A stretch of DNA of 50,420 nt, taken from positions 1-50,420 of the forward strand of contig CAZFQG010000016.1 of NCBI GenBank assembly GCA_964520785.1, written 5' to 3'. The notes beneath the pieces are model-generated. The model made no database searches and was not told where the DNA came from. It worked only from the letters and a program-made list of their open reading frames with translations. Below are positions 35,523 to 44,502 of this stretch, piece after piece. This stretch comes from CAZFQG01 sp964520785. GTDB lineage: Bacteria > Planctomycetota > Planctomycetia > Pirellulales > Thermoguttaceae. Each line of letters starts with the position of its first letter. The stretch's first letter is position 1. The position numbers were made by a program, and so were the translations under genes.

Positions 35523-36902
35523 ATGAGAACTCGCATCTGGATTTGGATCCTCATCATCCCGGCGATCATCGCCGGTATCGCCGGCTGGGCGGTGATGCCG
35601 GGAATGCCGGTCGAGGCGGTACCCGTCCGCAAGGGACCGATCGCCGAGCACATCGACGAGCGGGGAGTGACGCGCCTGCCGAAGACGTACCTGATCACGA
35701 TGCCCCAAGCCGGCCGGGTCGAGGCGATCAACCTGGCCGAGGGGGACCGCGTGACGAAAGGTCAGGTGGTGGCGAAACTCGTTCCGCTGGATTTGAAGCT
35801 CAACGTCGAGGAGGCCGGTTCGGCGGTGGAGCGGCTCGAGGCGGCGATTCTCGAGAACGCCGAGACCAACGTCGAGAGGACCGGCTACCAGCAGGCCCAA
35901 CAATTCGTCAAGTCGATGCGCGACGTCGTCGAGGCGGCCGTGGAGCGGGTCCGTGCCGGCGCCGCGAAGAAAAAATACGCCCAGAGTCACTACGAGCGCG
36001 TCAAAAGGTTGCACGAAATCAACGCGCAATCGGCCGAGGAACTTGACCGGGCGGAAATGGAACTGGTCACGGCGGACGTCGATTACCAGCAAGACCTTCT
36101 CGTGAAGACGGCCATGCAATCGCTCGAACTGGCGACCAATCTGCTGCCGACGATGATCGAGCAGACGATCGGCAACAAGAAACGCCGCGAGGCGGTTCTT
36201 GTCAAGGAGAAGGCCGAGGCTTCGGCGCGCTTAAGCCGCATGGAGGAGGAGGGACGCCGCGGCGAAATGCTCAGTCCCGTCGATGGTATCGTACTGAAGC
36301 GAAATATCACGAACGAGCGGTTCCTCCCGGCGGGTGAAGTCCTACTCGAACTGGGGCGTCTGGAAGACCTGGAGGTCGAGGCGGACGTCCTGAGCGTCGA
36401 GGTGGTCCGCGTCGAGGAGGGGGACGCGGTTCTCCTCTACGGTCCGGCCCTTCCCAGCGGCGAAATCCACGGCACCGTCAAGCAGATCTACCCAGCCGGC
36501 TTCACGAAGATCAGCTCCCTCGGCGTGGAGCAACAGCGGGTGAAGGTTCTGATCGCGTTCAACCGCGATGACTTGGAAATGCTGCTCAAGCGGAAGCGGT
36601 TGGGCGTCGGATATCGCGTCCGCGTGAAAATCATCACTGACGAGAGAGAAAGCACCCTCGTCGTTCCCCGGTCGGCCCTCGTCCGCGACGCCGCCGGCAA
36701 CTGGCAAGTCTACGCCCTCTGCGGCGGCACCGGACGGTTTCAGGGGGTAAAGGTCGGCCTGATGAACGACCGGACGGCTGAAATCGTGGACGGGCTCCGG
36801 GAGGGAGCCCTCGTCGCGCAGACGCCGTCGAGCAACTTGGAGGACGGCTTGAAAGTGGAGCCGGTCGTAGTGGAACATCGCCGCGATCCGGAACCACGTT
36901 AG
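35523..36902 (+). CDS. Periplasmic adaptor (HlyD/MacA-type membrane fusion protein)
   Basis: A 459-residue adaptor with an N-terminal membrane anchor (~5-22), a lipoyl-type beta region (PQAGRVEAINLAEGDRVTKGQVVAKL, read in two parts around residues 60-85), a long alpha-helical hairpin (~85-245, rich in Glu, Ala and Lys), a return lipoyl half (MLSPVDGIVLKRNI) and a beta-barrel domain up to ~440. It would connect the inner-membrane permease to an outer-membrane channel. No TolC-like gene is adjacent, so the channel is shared or absent. It is the last gene of the operon, followed by a 220-bp convergent gap in which I see no gene. Confidence 0.9.
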   Translation: MRTRIWIWILIIPAIIAGIAGWAVMPGMPVEAVPVRKGPIAEHIDERGVTRLPKTYLITMPQAGRVEAINLAEGDRVTKGQVVAKLVPLDLKLNVEEAGSAVERLEAAILENAETNVERTGYQQAQQFVKSMRDVVEAAVERVRAGAAKKKYAQSHYERVKRLHEINAQSAEELDRAEMELVTADVDYQQDLLVKTAMQSLELATNLLPTMIEQTIGNKKRREAVLVKEKAEASARLSRMEEEGRRGEMLSPVDGIVLKRNITNERFLPAGEVLLELGRLEDLEVEADVLSVEVVRVEEGDAVLLYGPALPSGEIHGTVKQIYPAGFTKISSLGVEQQRVKVLIAFNRDDLEMLLKRKRLGVGYRVRVKIITDERESTLVVPRSALVRDAAGNWQVYALCGGTGRFQGVKVGLMNDRTAEIVDGLREGALVAQTPSSNLEDGLKVEPVVVEHRRDPEPR

Positions 36903-37122
36903 GGGCCGCTTGCCCCATCGGCATTCCCTTGATTCCCGGAAAACAGTCGGAATTCGGGGGGGCCGAAGGGACGTTTCGCTCCCGTAGAACCTCTGGACCT
37001 GAGCGCCTTACCTCGACGCCTTCGGTTTCGCCATGAAAGGGGCTCGATCGCCGCACTACGGCTTCAAGAGTCAGACCGGGACGGCAACCTCCTCGCTTGT
37101 CGGAATCAAGGTCGCGAGTGGA

Positions 37123-40100
37123 TTATCTCTTGCGCATCGACAGTTCCCATTCCCACAGCCACTGGGCGAACGCAGCCTCGGTCGCGGCGGCCCGGGCTTC
37201 ACCCGAGGGTGGCGAGGAAACCCACTCTTCCGGGAGGCGGGGGCCGTAGGGGCGGTTCTTTCGTGGCGAAAGGGAAGACTCCGCCGGTGCCGCCGCGGGG
37301 GAACCCCAGTGCGCGCGGACCAAGTCGAGGTCCGCGCTGCCGACGATGCCGTCGCCGGAGAGATCGCCGGAGGCACGGTCGCCCGGCGCGACCGCCAGAC
37401 CCCAGTGGGCGCGGATGATATCCAGATCGGCGCTGCCGACGAAACCGTCGCCGTCGGCGTCGCCGGGAAGAAAATCCAACCGCCCCGGAGTCCCGTGGAG
37501 GACGTCGCTTGCCTTCCAGTTCAGCGGATCGCCATAGTCTCCTTGGACGTCGATAATCTGAAGCGTGCTTCCTTGGCCGTCCGCCGAGGCCGGCCAGTCA
37601 CCCTCGTCGTCGTATTCAAAAGCGCAGATTACGCCGTCGCCGGCGTCGATGAGAGAAAGATGCTCGCCACCGTTGCTGAGTCTGCCCTCGTATTCCCCGG
37701 CGATCATGCTCGAAAGGTCCGAACCGTAGCGCATCGTGAAGGCGGCCGAGTTCCGTACGACGAGTACGAATTCCCCGGGTGCCAGCGCCGTCACGGCGGA
37801 ACCGGTGAAGTCGAACTCGATCCCATCGTTGAACCGGACCCCCTCGAGCGAAAACGCGCGGTCGGACACGTTGAGAAGCTCGATGAATTCGAAATCGTTC
37901 TTGTCGACAAAGCCGGCGGCGACCTCCGGGGGACTTGGTGCCGCCGGATGGTAGTTAATCTCGGTGATCCGCAACCCCTCTTGTTGGATCGACGGGTCAT
38001 AGGGCGTCTCGACGGAGGCGACCGTTTCTCCGTCCATGGCGATCAGTTGGAGGGTCCCTCCAACGTTCGGGAGGTAACCGGCGTAGCCCCCTTGTACAAA
38101 CAGTCCCTGGCCGCCGGAGGGCCCCTCGACACGCGAACGGAACGCGACGACGTTGGGGGAAACGTAAAGCGATCCGCCGGCCGGAATGACGACCCCCTCG
38201 CGAAACGTATAACTCACGTCGCCGGATAGCCGCCAACCGGAGATGTCGACCGCCGTCGCGTTCGGGTTCACCAGTTCGATGTACTCCTCGTCCTGGTCGC
38301 CGCTCGCCGGATTGACGTCGAACGAGGCGAACACGATTTGCGGATTTCCGACCTGCGACGGCGGAATGCCGGCCGAGTCGGGATTGAACCCGGTCCCGGT
38401 ACCGTTGATCAGCCGCGGAGAGATCAGGCAGTCGCTGCTGTTGCCGCTTTGATTGAGCCCGTGGATCGCCAGCGTATTCGTCCCCTGGATGAGCTGCCCT
38501 CCGGCCGTCCGGAACGCGGAGAGACTTACCGGAAACGACACGTATTGGAGGGCGTCGGTATCCGCGTGCGAGGCGGTAGCGGCGCTGTTCCAGGCGAGGG
38601 TTGCCGGCGCGTTCGCCCGGGCGATCTCGACGCCGTTCAGGTAGGCGACGAAACCGTCGTCGTACTTCATTTGGAGCGTGATGGTATCTCCCAACCCGGC
38701 GAACTTATCGGGAGTGAGGACGAAGGGAACGGCGACGTAGACGGACGTGTTGATCTGGGTGCCGGTAGCCGTGTCGAACATGGCGTCGAGCACATCGATT
38801 CCGATTTCCGGCAGAAAGGAGGGGGTGCCGCTCGGTTGAGAGACCTCGAATCCCACGCCGGTCGTTCCGGACGTCCACTGACTCGTATTGGGAATCGTCT
38901 GGACCCGTTTCCAGAGGTCTCCCAGCGAGTCGTCCTTCGGGACGTACGCCAGCGCGGCCGCGCCGCCGTCGATGAGAACCTGGCTCGGATCGGATACGTT
39001 CAGGCCGTGCGTGTAGTAGAGGTGGACGCGGCGGGTTTCCAGGAAGGACTTGATATAATTCAAAGCCGAGGAGAAGCTCCCCCGTCCCCACTTGGCGGCA
39101 TCCAGGGCGACGTCCGGGGCCATTTGCGCGTAGAGAGCGTCGATTTTCCCCTCGAACCAACGGTCCGCGTACGGCGTCCCCGGCGGCTGCAAGACCTGGT
39201 CCATGGCGGTCCGCAAGCGGCGGAGGAACATCTCGCGGAGCACCGGCGTATCCAGAATCGCGTCGGTGAGCCGGTTCCAGTCCTGGTTGTCGTTGTCCGG
39301 CAGCTCGACCCATCTAGGCCAGCGGTAATCGTCGCAGCCGAAGAAGGGGTGGCTTCCCGGGTCATCGTTCGCGGTCGTCCCCACCCCCAGGCAGAAGTCG
39401 CGGTCGTGCGGCAGGGCGATCCACTCGCCGTTCCCCTCGGAATCGCGGTACATGTAGTAATTGTGGGCATCGTGATCCAAGTCCTGGATGACGATATGCC
39501 CCGCCAGATAGGTCAACATCCCCGGGATATCGATATTGTCGAACAGATAGACCGACCGGTCCTCCAGGCTCGGGTCGACGCCGGCGACGAGTTCCGCGAT
39601 ATCGGAATAGTCTTCGAAGAGCCGCGTCTTCTTCTCGTTGTCGCTGTCGTACCGGGGGAGCGACTTGATAATTGGATCGCTGAGCGAGTTGTACATCTTG
39701 TAGAGCGCCCCGTTGGGGTCCAAGCCGTTGCGTTCCAGATAGGTTTCGTCGATCTGCTCGATGAAGGTGTCGACGCCGTAGAACGCGCCGTTTCGGTGCG
39801 TCCGCAGGGGGAAGGTGACGCAGGCATGGGAGCCGATCGTCTCATAGACCGTATACGCCAGATGCTCCCGGAGATAGGAGGCATCCCCCCATGTCGAATC
39901 CAGGTTGAACTCGTCGACCCTCGGCCGGTCGTCCGCGTATCGCAGCCAATGGCCGTCGTTGAACTCGAATTTGTGGCTCGGCTTGGGATACGTCGACGAC
40001 CCTACCCCGCGCACGCGGATGAATATATTGTCGTAGAACTCGCCGTCGAAAAAGACGCTTCCGCGGGTCCCGGCGCGGGTGTCGGCGGCGGACGCGTTCT

Positions 40101-42222
40101 GCACGAACCAGTGCAAGACGGGAAGCTGGGTGTCAATCGCCGCGTCCAAAACGATCGTTCCGGCATACTCGGGCGATTCCGTCGGGTCCGGAAAGAGCGG
40201 CTCGCGCGACGTATCGCCGCGGGAGTCGGTCGCGGTCACCCGGTAGCGGATCATTTGGCCGCTCGCCGCGATCCCGGCCGGAATCGTCGCCGCGTACACG
40301 CCGTCGCCGGCGGCCCCGTCACCGTGTTCGCCGTCGTCGTACATCGGTACGGACGTTTCGGGGCCGAACATGGCGCGGTAGTGGAGCGTGACGTCGGTCA
40401 CCGAACCGACTGATTCGCGGACGTAGACGCCGACGGTGATCGGGTCGGCCGACGCCGGAACGTTCGGAAAATGGGCCAGGTTCGCCAGAATCGGTCCGCG
40501 GTCCGCCGAGGTAATTCCGTTGGGCAGGCCGGGCGTGGGCGTGGAAAAGTGGCGAAACGCCGCGTCCAATTCGGTCTTCGACGCCACGAGCCTCGGGGCC
40601 AGAAGGAAGTCGCCGTCGGCGGCGGAGACGTTCAGGGCGTGGAACGCCAGGACGTTCGTCCCCTGCCGTAGCAGATCGGCGGAGGAAGGAAGGAAAAGAC
40701 GCCGTTCGCTAAGCGCCTCGACCGCGGAACGCTCCTGAGTCGCCGCCGAATTCCACGCGAGAGGCTCCGGGGCGCCCGACCGGGCGATATCGGTTCCGTT
40801 CAGGTAGGCGACGTATCCATCGTCGTACAGGAGCGAGAGGATCAGCGAGTTGTAATCGCTTGGGTCATCCACCTCGAATGTCGTCCGGACGTACAACCCG
40901 GGCACCGTGTCATACAAAAGGGGCCCGATATCCGTGGCCGCCGCCCCCAGGAGGGAGCCGATCTCGTCGGGCCGGGTTCCTCGGGCCAGCAGGGCGAGGT
41001 CATCCTGGCTGAGTGGTTCGCCGAAAAGGGCGAACTCGTCCATCCAACCGTCATAGTGGACGCCCCAGGTGCCCATGAACTTGCTGCCGAATTCCAAGTT
41101 GACCCCTGCGAAATCGAGCCTCGTCGCCGCCGAACCGAGGAAGAACCCGTCGCGGTAGACGCGGACGCTCCCCGCGTCGTAGACGAACCCCCAATGGGCC
41201 CACTCACCGGCGCGGATGGACCCCGCCGGAGCCAAGGGGAGCCACGCGCCGCCGTTCCAGACGTCGAGCCGGCCGTCGGCGGTGATCCGCGGCGCGCCCC
41301 CGCAGGCGGTCGTCCCATCGGCCGGAGCGAACAGCCGCATGTCGTCCGCTAGGCGATTGGGCTTCAGCCACAGCGAGATCGTTCCCCGGGTCATACCCAC
41401 GTCGCCAAAGTGGACTTCGTCGTTTACGCCGTCGAACCGCAGACTCTTCCCGGCGTCCAAGGGGCCCGGTACGTCCGTGCTGTAGGTCGCCTCGAAGATC
41501 GTCGCCGGCAGACCGCCCGGACCGGCCGGCGAAGGAGTGGAGTCGAACGGCCAGAAGGCGATCAAATCGGTAAGCTCGGTGTTCTCTCCCAAGTCGTATC
41601 CGACGCCCAATTCAACGACCGTCCACGCGGAATCGTCGAACGGCTCGTCTCCCCCTGTCCAACGGGAACCAAACCGATTGTCCGTCGCCGGCCAAACAAG
41701 AGCCTCGGCGCCCTCGGAAACGAGGGTGTCCGACTCGGTCTCCATCACGAGTCCGTACGAGGCACCGGTGAGCTGAACGGGGAAACGGTCTCCAAAATCG
41801 CTCGCGACCGTCCGGCCGTCCGGCTCGATTAGGGCCAGGTATTCTCCGTCCCCGGCAAGGGCGAAATTCGTGTGGAGTTCTTCGCCGGGAACCGCACGGT
41901 CCTTCGTCGACGCGAAAACGACGAGATACTCCCCCGGTTCGAGAACGGTAGTCGGGAATTGCCACTTGTCGAGCCGGTTGCGGTTATCCGTGAGATACCA
42001 TCCGGCCAGGTCGATCGTTTCATCCCCCAGGTTGGCGATCTCGATCCAATCCGACGAATCCCCATCCGCGTCGAAAATCGTGTTCCGGTTCCGTGCTTGA
42101 AACTCGGTGATCACCGGTGAAGCACTAAGAAGCTGCCTTGCTTCGAGACGTTCGAATCCGAAAGAAAGCCGGCGACCAAAGGCGCTTCGGTTGGAATCGG
42201 GGTGGGCGTGGAAAAGACGCAT
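37123..42222 (-). CDS. Giant surface protein: LEPR-XLL-type signal, LTD, LamG, CotH and dockerin-like domains
   Basis: A 1,699-residue protein from the ATG at 42222 (an earlier ATG at 42396 adds 58 residues with no clear role). Residues ~18-35 (FERLEARQLLSAS) match the planctomycete LEPR-XLL export signal. Domains in order: lamin-tail (LTD) ~37-150, LamG-like ~220-405, CotH-kinase-like ~730-1010 (VRGVGSSTYPKPSHKFEF; PHDRDFCLGVG), a beta-rich linker, LTD ~1300-1390, LTD ~1415-1560, and two dockerin-like repeats ~1580-1645. CotH kinases phosphorylate secreted proteins. No PEP-CTERM follows the dockerin repeats, unlike the other dockerin proteins here. It may be a secreted kinase-adhesin. Confidence 0.82.
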   Translation of the reverse strand: MRLFHAHPDSNRSAFGRRLSFGFERLEARQLLSASPVITEFQARNRNTIFDADGDSSDWIEIANLGDETIDLAGWYLTDNRNRLDKWQFPTTVLEPGEYLVVFASTKDRAVPGEELHTNFALAGDGEYLALIEPDGRTVASDFGDRFPVQLTGASYGLVMETESDTLVSEGAEALVWPATDNRFGSRWTGGDEPFDDSAWTVVELGVGYDLGENTELTDLIAFWPFDSTPSPAGPGGLPATIFEATYSTDVPGPLDAGKSLRFDGVNDEVHFGDVGMTRGTISLWLKPNRLADDMRLFAPADGTTACGGAPRITADGRLDVWNGGAWLPLAPAGSIRAGEWAHWGFVYDAGSVRVYRDGFFLGSAATRLDFAGVNLEFGSKFMGTWGVHYDGWMDEFALFGEPLSQDDLALLARGTRPDEIGSLLGAAATDIGPLLYDTVPGLYVRTTFEVDDPSDYNSLILSLLYDDGYVAYLNGTDIARSGAPEPLAWNSAATQERSAVEALSERRLFLPSSADLLRQGTNVLAFHALNVSAADGDFLLAPRLVASKTELDAAFRHFSTPTPGLPNGITSADRGPILANLAHFPNVPASADPITVGVYVRESVGSVTDVTLHYRAMFGPETSVPMYDDGEHGDGAAGDGVYAATIPAGIAASGQMIRYRVTATDSRGDTSREPLFPDPTESPEYAGTIVLDAAIDTQLPVLHWFVQNASAADTRAGTRGSVFFDGEFYDNIFIRVRGVGSSTYPKPSHKFEFNDGHWLRYADDRPRVDEFNLDSTWGDASYLREHLAYTVYETIGSHACVTFPLRTHRNGAFYGVDTFIEQIDETYLERNGLDPNGALYKMYNSLSDPIIKSLPRYDSDNEKKTRLFEDYSDIAELVAGVDPSLEDRSVYLFDNIDIPGMLTYLAGHIVIQDLDHDAHNYYMYRDSEGNGEWIALPHDRDFCLGVGTTANDDPGSHPFFGCDDYRWPRWVELPDNDNQDWNRLTDAILDTPVLREMFLRRLRTAMDQVLQPPGTPYADRWFEGKIDALYAQMAPDVALDAAKWGRGSFSSALNYIKSFLETRRVHLYYTHGLNVSDPSQVLIDGGAAALAYVPKDDSLGDLWKRVQTIPNTSQWTSGTTGVGFEVSQPSGTPSFLPEIGIDVLDAMFDTATGTQINTSVYVAVPFVLTPDKFAGLGDTITLQMKYDDGFVAYLNGVEIARANAPATLAWNSAATASHADTDALQYVSFPVSLSAFRTAGGQLIQGTNTLAIHGLNQSGNSSDCLISPRLINGTGTGFNPDSAGIPPSQVGNPQIVFASFDVNPASGDQDEEYIELVNPNATAVDISGWRLSGDVSYTFREGVVIPAGGSLYVSPNVVAFRSRVEGPSGGQGLFVQGGYAGYLPNVGGTLQLIAMDGETVASVETPYDPSIQQEGLRITEINYHPAAPSPPEVAAGFVDKNDFEFIELLNVSDRAFSLEGVRFNDGIEFDFTGSAVTALAPGEFVLVVRNSAAFTMRYGSDLSSMIAGEYEGRLSNGGEHLSLIDAGDGVICAFEYDDEGDWPASADGQGSTLQIIDVQGDYGDPLNWKASDVLHGTPGRLDFLPGDADGDGFVGSADLDIIRAHWGLAVAPGDRASGDLSGDGIVGSADLDLVRAHWGSPAAAPAESSLSPRKNRPYGPRLPEEWVSSPPSGEARAAATEAAFAQWLWEWELSMRKR

Positions 42223-42422
42223 TCGCGCTACCGTCGAAAAGGATCGGCTCTGGACACGTTGTTGCCGCTGGTAGCCATTATTGTCGATTCCACGGTTGGA
42301 TTTTGCAAGGAATATTCCGGAAAGAACGTTTCGACCGGGAGTAATCATCCCTCGCTCCGCGCATCTGAACACGCGGCGCGTCAATATGAACGGCATGCCC
42401 CGAAATCGGTGAACAGGCAGGG

Positions 42423-43799
42423 TTATCCGAAGAACGTCAAGTACGGATTGCCCTTTGCCAGACGGTCCACGTAGAGAACTGCCTCCCGAGCGTGGTAGTC
42501 ACCCCACATGCTGGATTCCCCGCAAGGTATCTTCCGGCCCGGGGGTACGTTGTCCCAACCGCGCGGGCGGTGATAGATTGAATGAAGAATCAACCCTTGA
42601 TGGTCGGGCGAGGTACTCAAATACGGTTCGTCCAGAAGCGTGTCCAGCACCCTCAGCCCGGCCTGGAAATAGCGCGCCCCATCCTCCTTGGCGGTCCGGC
42701 GTTCACTCATATAGCGTCCCAACCGCAACAAGCCCTGGGCGGCGATGGCGGCCGCGGAGCCGTCGACCGGCTCATGGGCGTTGAAGGGATCGGACTTGAC
42801 TTCCCTCCAGTTGGGCATCCGGCTCAGGCCGGGGGCTCCGGTATCCCAGTAGGGAACCCCATCCGGCGGGGAATTCTCGATGTAGAAATCCGACGTCGCC
42901 CGGGCACCGCGGAGGAGGAGAGTCTCGATGTCCCCCCGTCCGCCGAACGGTTCCAATTCCTCGGCCGAAAGCGTTTGAAGGAATTCCAGTTGTTCGGCGC
43001 ACCCTAACAGCGCCCAGGCCAGTCCTCTGGTCCAAGTGGAGAAAGGTGAATAGCCCTGTTGCGTCGAGGGGCAGCGATAGTTGCCGTCGTTGGTGTTGAA
43101 AATGCTCTCGTGGACCGTCCGTCCGCGGACATCGTAAGCATCGCGTCCCTCGCCGTAATAGACGTTGTATGCCAGCGTGGCCCGAGCGTGCTGAATGAGT
43201 CTTTCCAGAAGGGAGACGCGGGCGTCGTTTTCCTCCATCAGAACGTGTCCGAGCCGGTGCGCCAGGGCCAATGCCCGAAGAGAACGGATGGTATCGACGA
43301 ATAACGAGTGCGGGCCATTGAACGAGTAGATGTAGCCGCCGTCCCGGATTCGTGTCCATCTTCGGGCTTGTACCGCCCCGCTGATCTTCAGCGCCAGTTC
43401 GTAGAAATGGCGTTCCCAAGGGTTTTCGGGGGTCCGCCCCTCGTTCATCAACCTTAACAGGTTGCCGTACGTGCTGAGATTGTTGAACCCGTGATCGTGA
43501 ACCCCCATGTGGCTGACATGAGGGGCCATTTGGTGGAGTGTATCTTCCCTGCCGATTTCCAGAAAAAACGGTTCGTTCACCGCATCAAATTGCAGGACCG
43601 CCGCACCGAATCGGAATCCCTGCGTCCACTCGGTCCATCCACGGGCCGTATAACGACCGTTCACCGTGAAGACGGGGGACCCATCGACCGGATTCCAGGT
43701 CTTGCGGAGCGCGCGAATCTTTTCTCCGGAGAGGTTCCAGAAACGCTCAATCTTCCGTGCCAACCGAGAAGGCGTCAAGTCTTGTTGAATGGAGATCAT
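42423..43799 (-). CDS. Glycoside hydrolase family 88-like unsaturated glucuronyl hydrolase
   Basis: A 458-residue (alpha/alpha)6-barrel protein. VHDHGF at 100-105 is the GH88 HDxGF motif carrying the general acid/base Asp102, and the second conserved Asp is probably Asp169 in LFVDTIRSL. Later family blocks STWTRGLAWALLG and DGSAAAIAAQGLLRL are present. GH88 enzymes hydrate and cleave unsaturated uronic acids left by polysaccharide lyases. There is no signal peptide, so it probably acts in the cytoplasm on imported disaccharides. It lies upstream of the giant CotH protein with a ~200 bp gap. Family is solid; substrate unknown. Confidence 0.85.
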   Translation of the reverse strand: MISIQQDLTPSRLARKIERFWNLSGEKIRALRKTWNPVDGSPVFTVNGRYTARGWTEWTQGFRFGAAVLQFDAVNEPFFLEIGREDTLHQMAPHVSHMGVHDHGFNNLSTYGNLLRLMNEGRTPENPWERHFYELALKISGAVQARRWTRIRDGGYIYSFNGPHSLFVDTIRSLRALALAHRLGHVLMEENDARVSLLERLIQHARATLAYNVYYGEGRDAYDVRGRTVHESIFNTNDGNYRCPSTQQGYSPFSTWTRGLAWALLGCAEQLEFLQTLSAEELEPFGGRGDIETLLLRGARATSDFYIENSPPDGVPYWDTGAPGLSRMPNWREVKSDPFNAHEPVDGSAAAIAAQGLLRLGRYMSERRTAKEDGARYFQAGLRVLDTLLDEPYLSTSPDHQGLILHSIYHRPRGWDNVPPGRKIPCGESSMWGDYHAREAVLYVDRLAKGNPYLTFFG

Positions 43800-43878
43800 G
43801 GTTTTTCAGGGATATTGCCTAATGAATCGACCAATAAAGGGGCCGCTGGCCCCAACGACTCCCAGGGCGGCCCCAACG

Positions 43879-43916
43879 AAAAAGCCCTGTCACAACTCTC
43901 TGTGTGACAGGGCTTT
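43879..43916 (-). terminator. Strong Rho-independent terminator of tRNA-Pro
   Basis: Perfect 14-bp stem (43881-43894 with 43903-43916), 8-base loop, and a T-run on the minus strand (A at 43879-43883). It starts about 6 bp past the tRNA 3' end. Confidence 0.88.
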
Positions 43917-43921
43917 ACAAG

Positions 43922-43996
43922 TCGGGGCGAAAGGATTTGAACCTTCGACCTTCTGACCCCCAGTCAGACGCGCTAACCAGGCTGCGCCACGCCCCG
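43922..43996 (-). tRNA. tRNA-Pro (anticodon GGG)
   Basis: A 75-nt cloverleaf: acceptor CGGGGCG/CGCCCCG, D-arm GCGCAGCCTGGTTAGCGC, anticodon stem TCTGA/TCAGA with loop CTGGGGG (anticodon GGG), T-loop TTCAAAT and discriminator A. CCA is not encoded. A promoter lies at 44101-44129 and a terminator at 43879-43916. Confidence 0.94.
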
Positions 43997-44100
43997 GTGG
44001 TTGGAGGATAACGGACATATCCCCCTATTCTGGGGTAACTTTCTTTCGTCCGGCGAGCTTCTCCTACCGACAAATGCCGGTATCTCGCGGGACTTTTTCT

Positions 44101-44129
44101 ATTATGCCCGAGGCTTCCGTTGTTGACAA
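44101..44129 (-). promoter_or_regulatory. Promoter of tRNA-Pro
   Basis: Minus strand TTGTCA (44124-44129), a 17-bp spacer, CATAAT (44101-44106). The transcript would begin about 95 bases upstream of the mature tRNA. Confidence 0.65.
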
Positions 44130-44200
44130 CCCCTCATTTCCCCTTTCTTTACGTGCCGTTGAGCGGCGATATCCGGGCCGATCACGACGTTGTCGACAAT
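44118..44200. promoter_or_regulatory. Pair of near-identical palindromic operator-like sites over divergent promoters
   Basis: CGTTGTTGACAAC (44118-44130) and CGTTGTCGACAAT (44188-44200) agree at 11 of 13 bases and are near-palindromes (TTGTCGACAA is exact). Each overlaps a -35 hexamer: the tRNA-Pro promoter on the minus strand and the small-RNA promoter on the plus strand. They start 70 bp apart. Binding by a shared regulator is inferred. Confidence 0.4.
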
Positions 44201-44218
44201 GGTGTTATATTATATTTA
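44190..44218 (+). promoter_or_regulatory. Promoter of candidate small RNA/leader
   Basis: -35 TTGTCG (44190-44195), a 17-bp spacer, -10 TATTTA (44213-44218) within a strikingly AT-rich block; TATATT at 44211-44216 is an alternative -10. Confidence 0.5.
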
Positions 44219-44224
44219 ATATAA

Positions 44225-44336
44225 AACCCGATAGAGGGGTTTTTCTTAATCCGTATTTGGGCGATACTTAGGACAGAGTAAGGGTTACCTGTCTATCCCC
44301 TCGTAGGTTCCTGCCCCGCCTACGAGGGGTCTCTTT
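44225..44336 (+). ncRNA. Candidate small RNA or 5' leader/attenuator
   Basis: About 110 nt bounded by an AT-rich promoter (44190-44218) and a strong terminator (44297-44336). A short AAAACCC/GGGTTTT hairpin at 44223-44243 lies at its 5' end. No plausible coding frame is present. It could be an independent small RNA, or a prematurely terminated leader of the BON gene that starts at 44503. I do not recognise an Rfam family. Confidence 0.45.
44297..44336 (+). terminator. Rho-independent terminator
   Basis: Perfect 11-bp stem CCCCTCGTAGG (44297-44307) with CCTACGAGGGG (44319-44329), an 11-base loop, then TCTCTTTT on the plus strand. The T tract lies only on this side, so it acts in the plus direction. 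Confidence 0.75.
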
Positions 44337-44502
44337 TGCGCTCTTTTTCTTCCGGAGTTTCGAATCTCACTTGAATCTCGGCGAGCGCCCTGTAAGAATG
44401 CCGATAGAAGACCAAAGTGACTCGTTCCCATGCAATTCCGCTACTCTCTTTCGCGAGGAATTCGTTTGCTGGAACGACTAAACGATCCCGGAGGTGTTTC
44501 CC

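Noticed and set aside
38338..40413. 691-codon plus-strand ORF inside the giant CotH protein
   Set aside because: Antisense shadow without domain motifs; the minus-strand frame has CotH and LTD motifs throughout this stretch.
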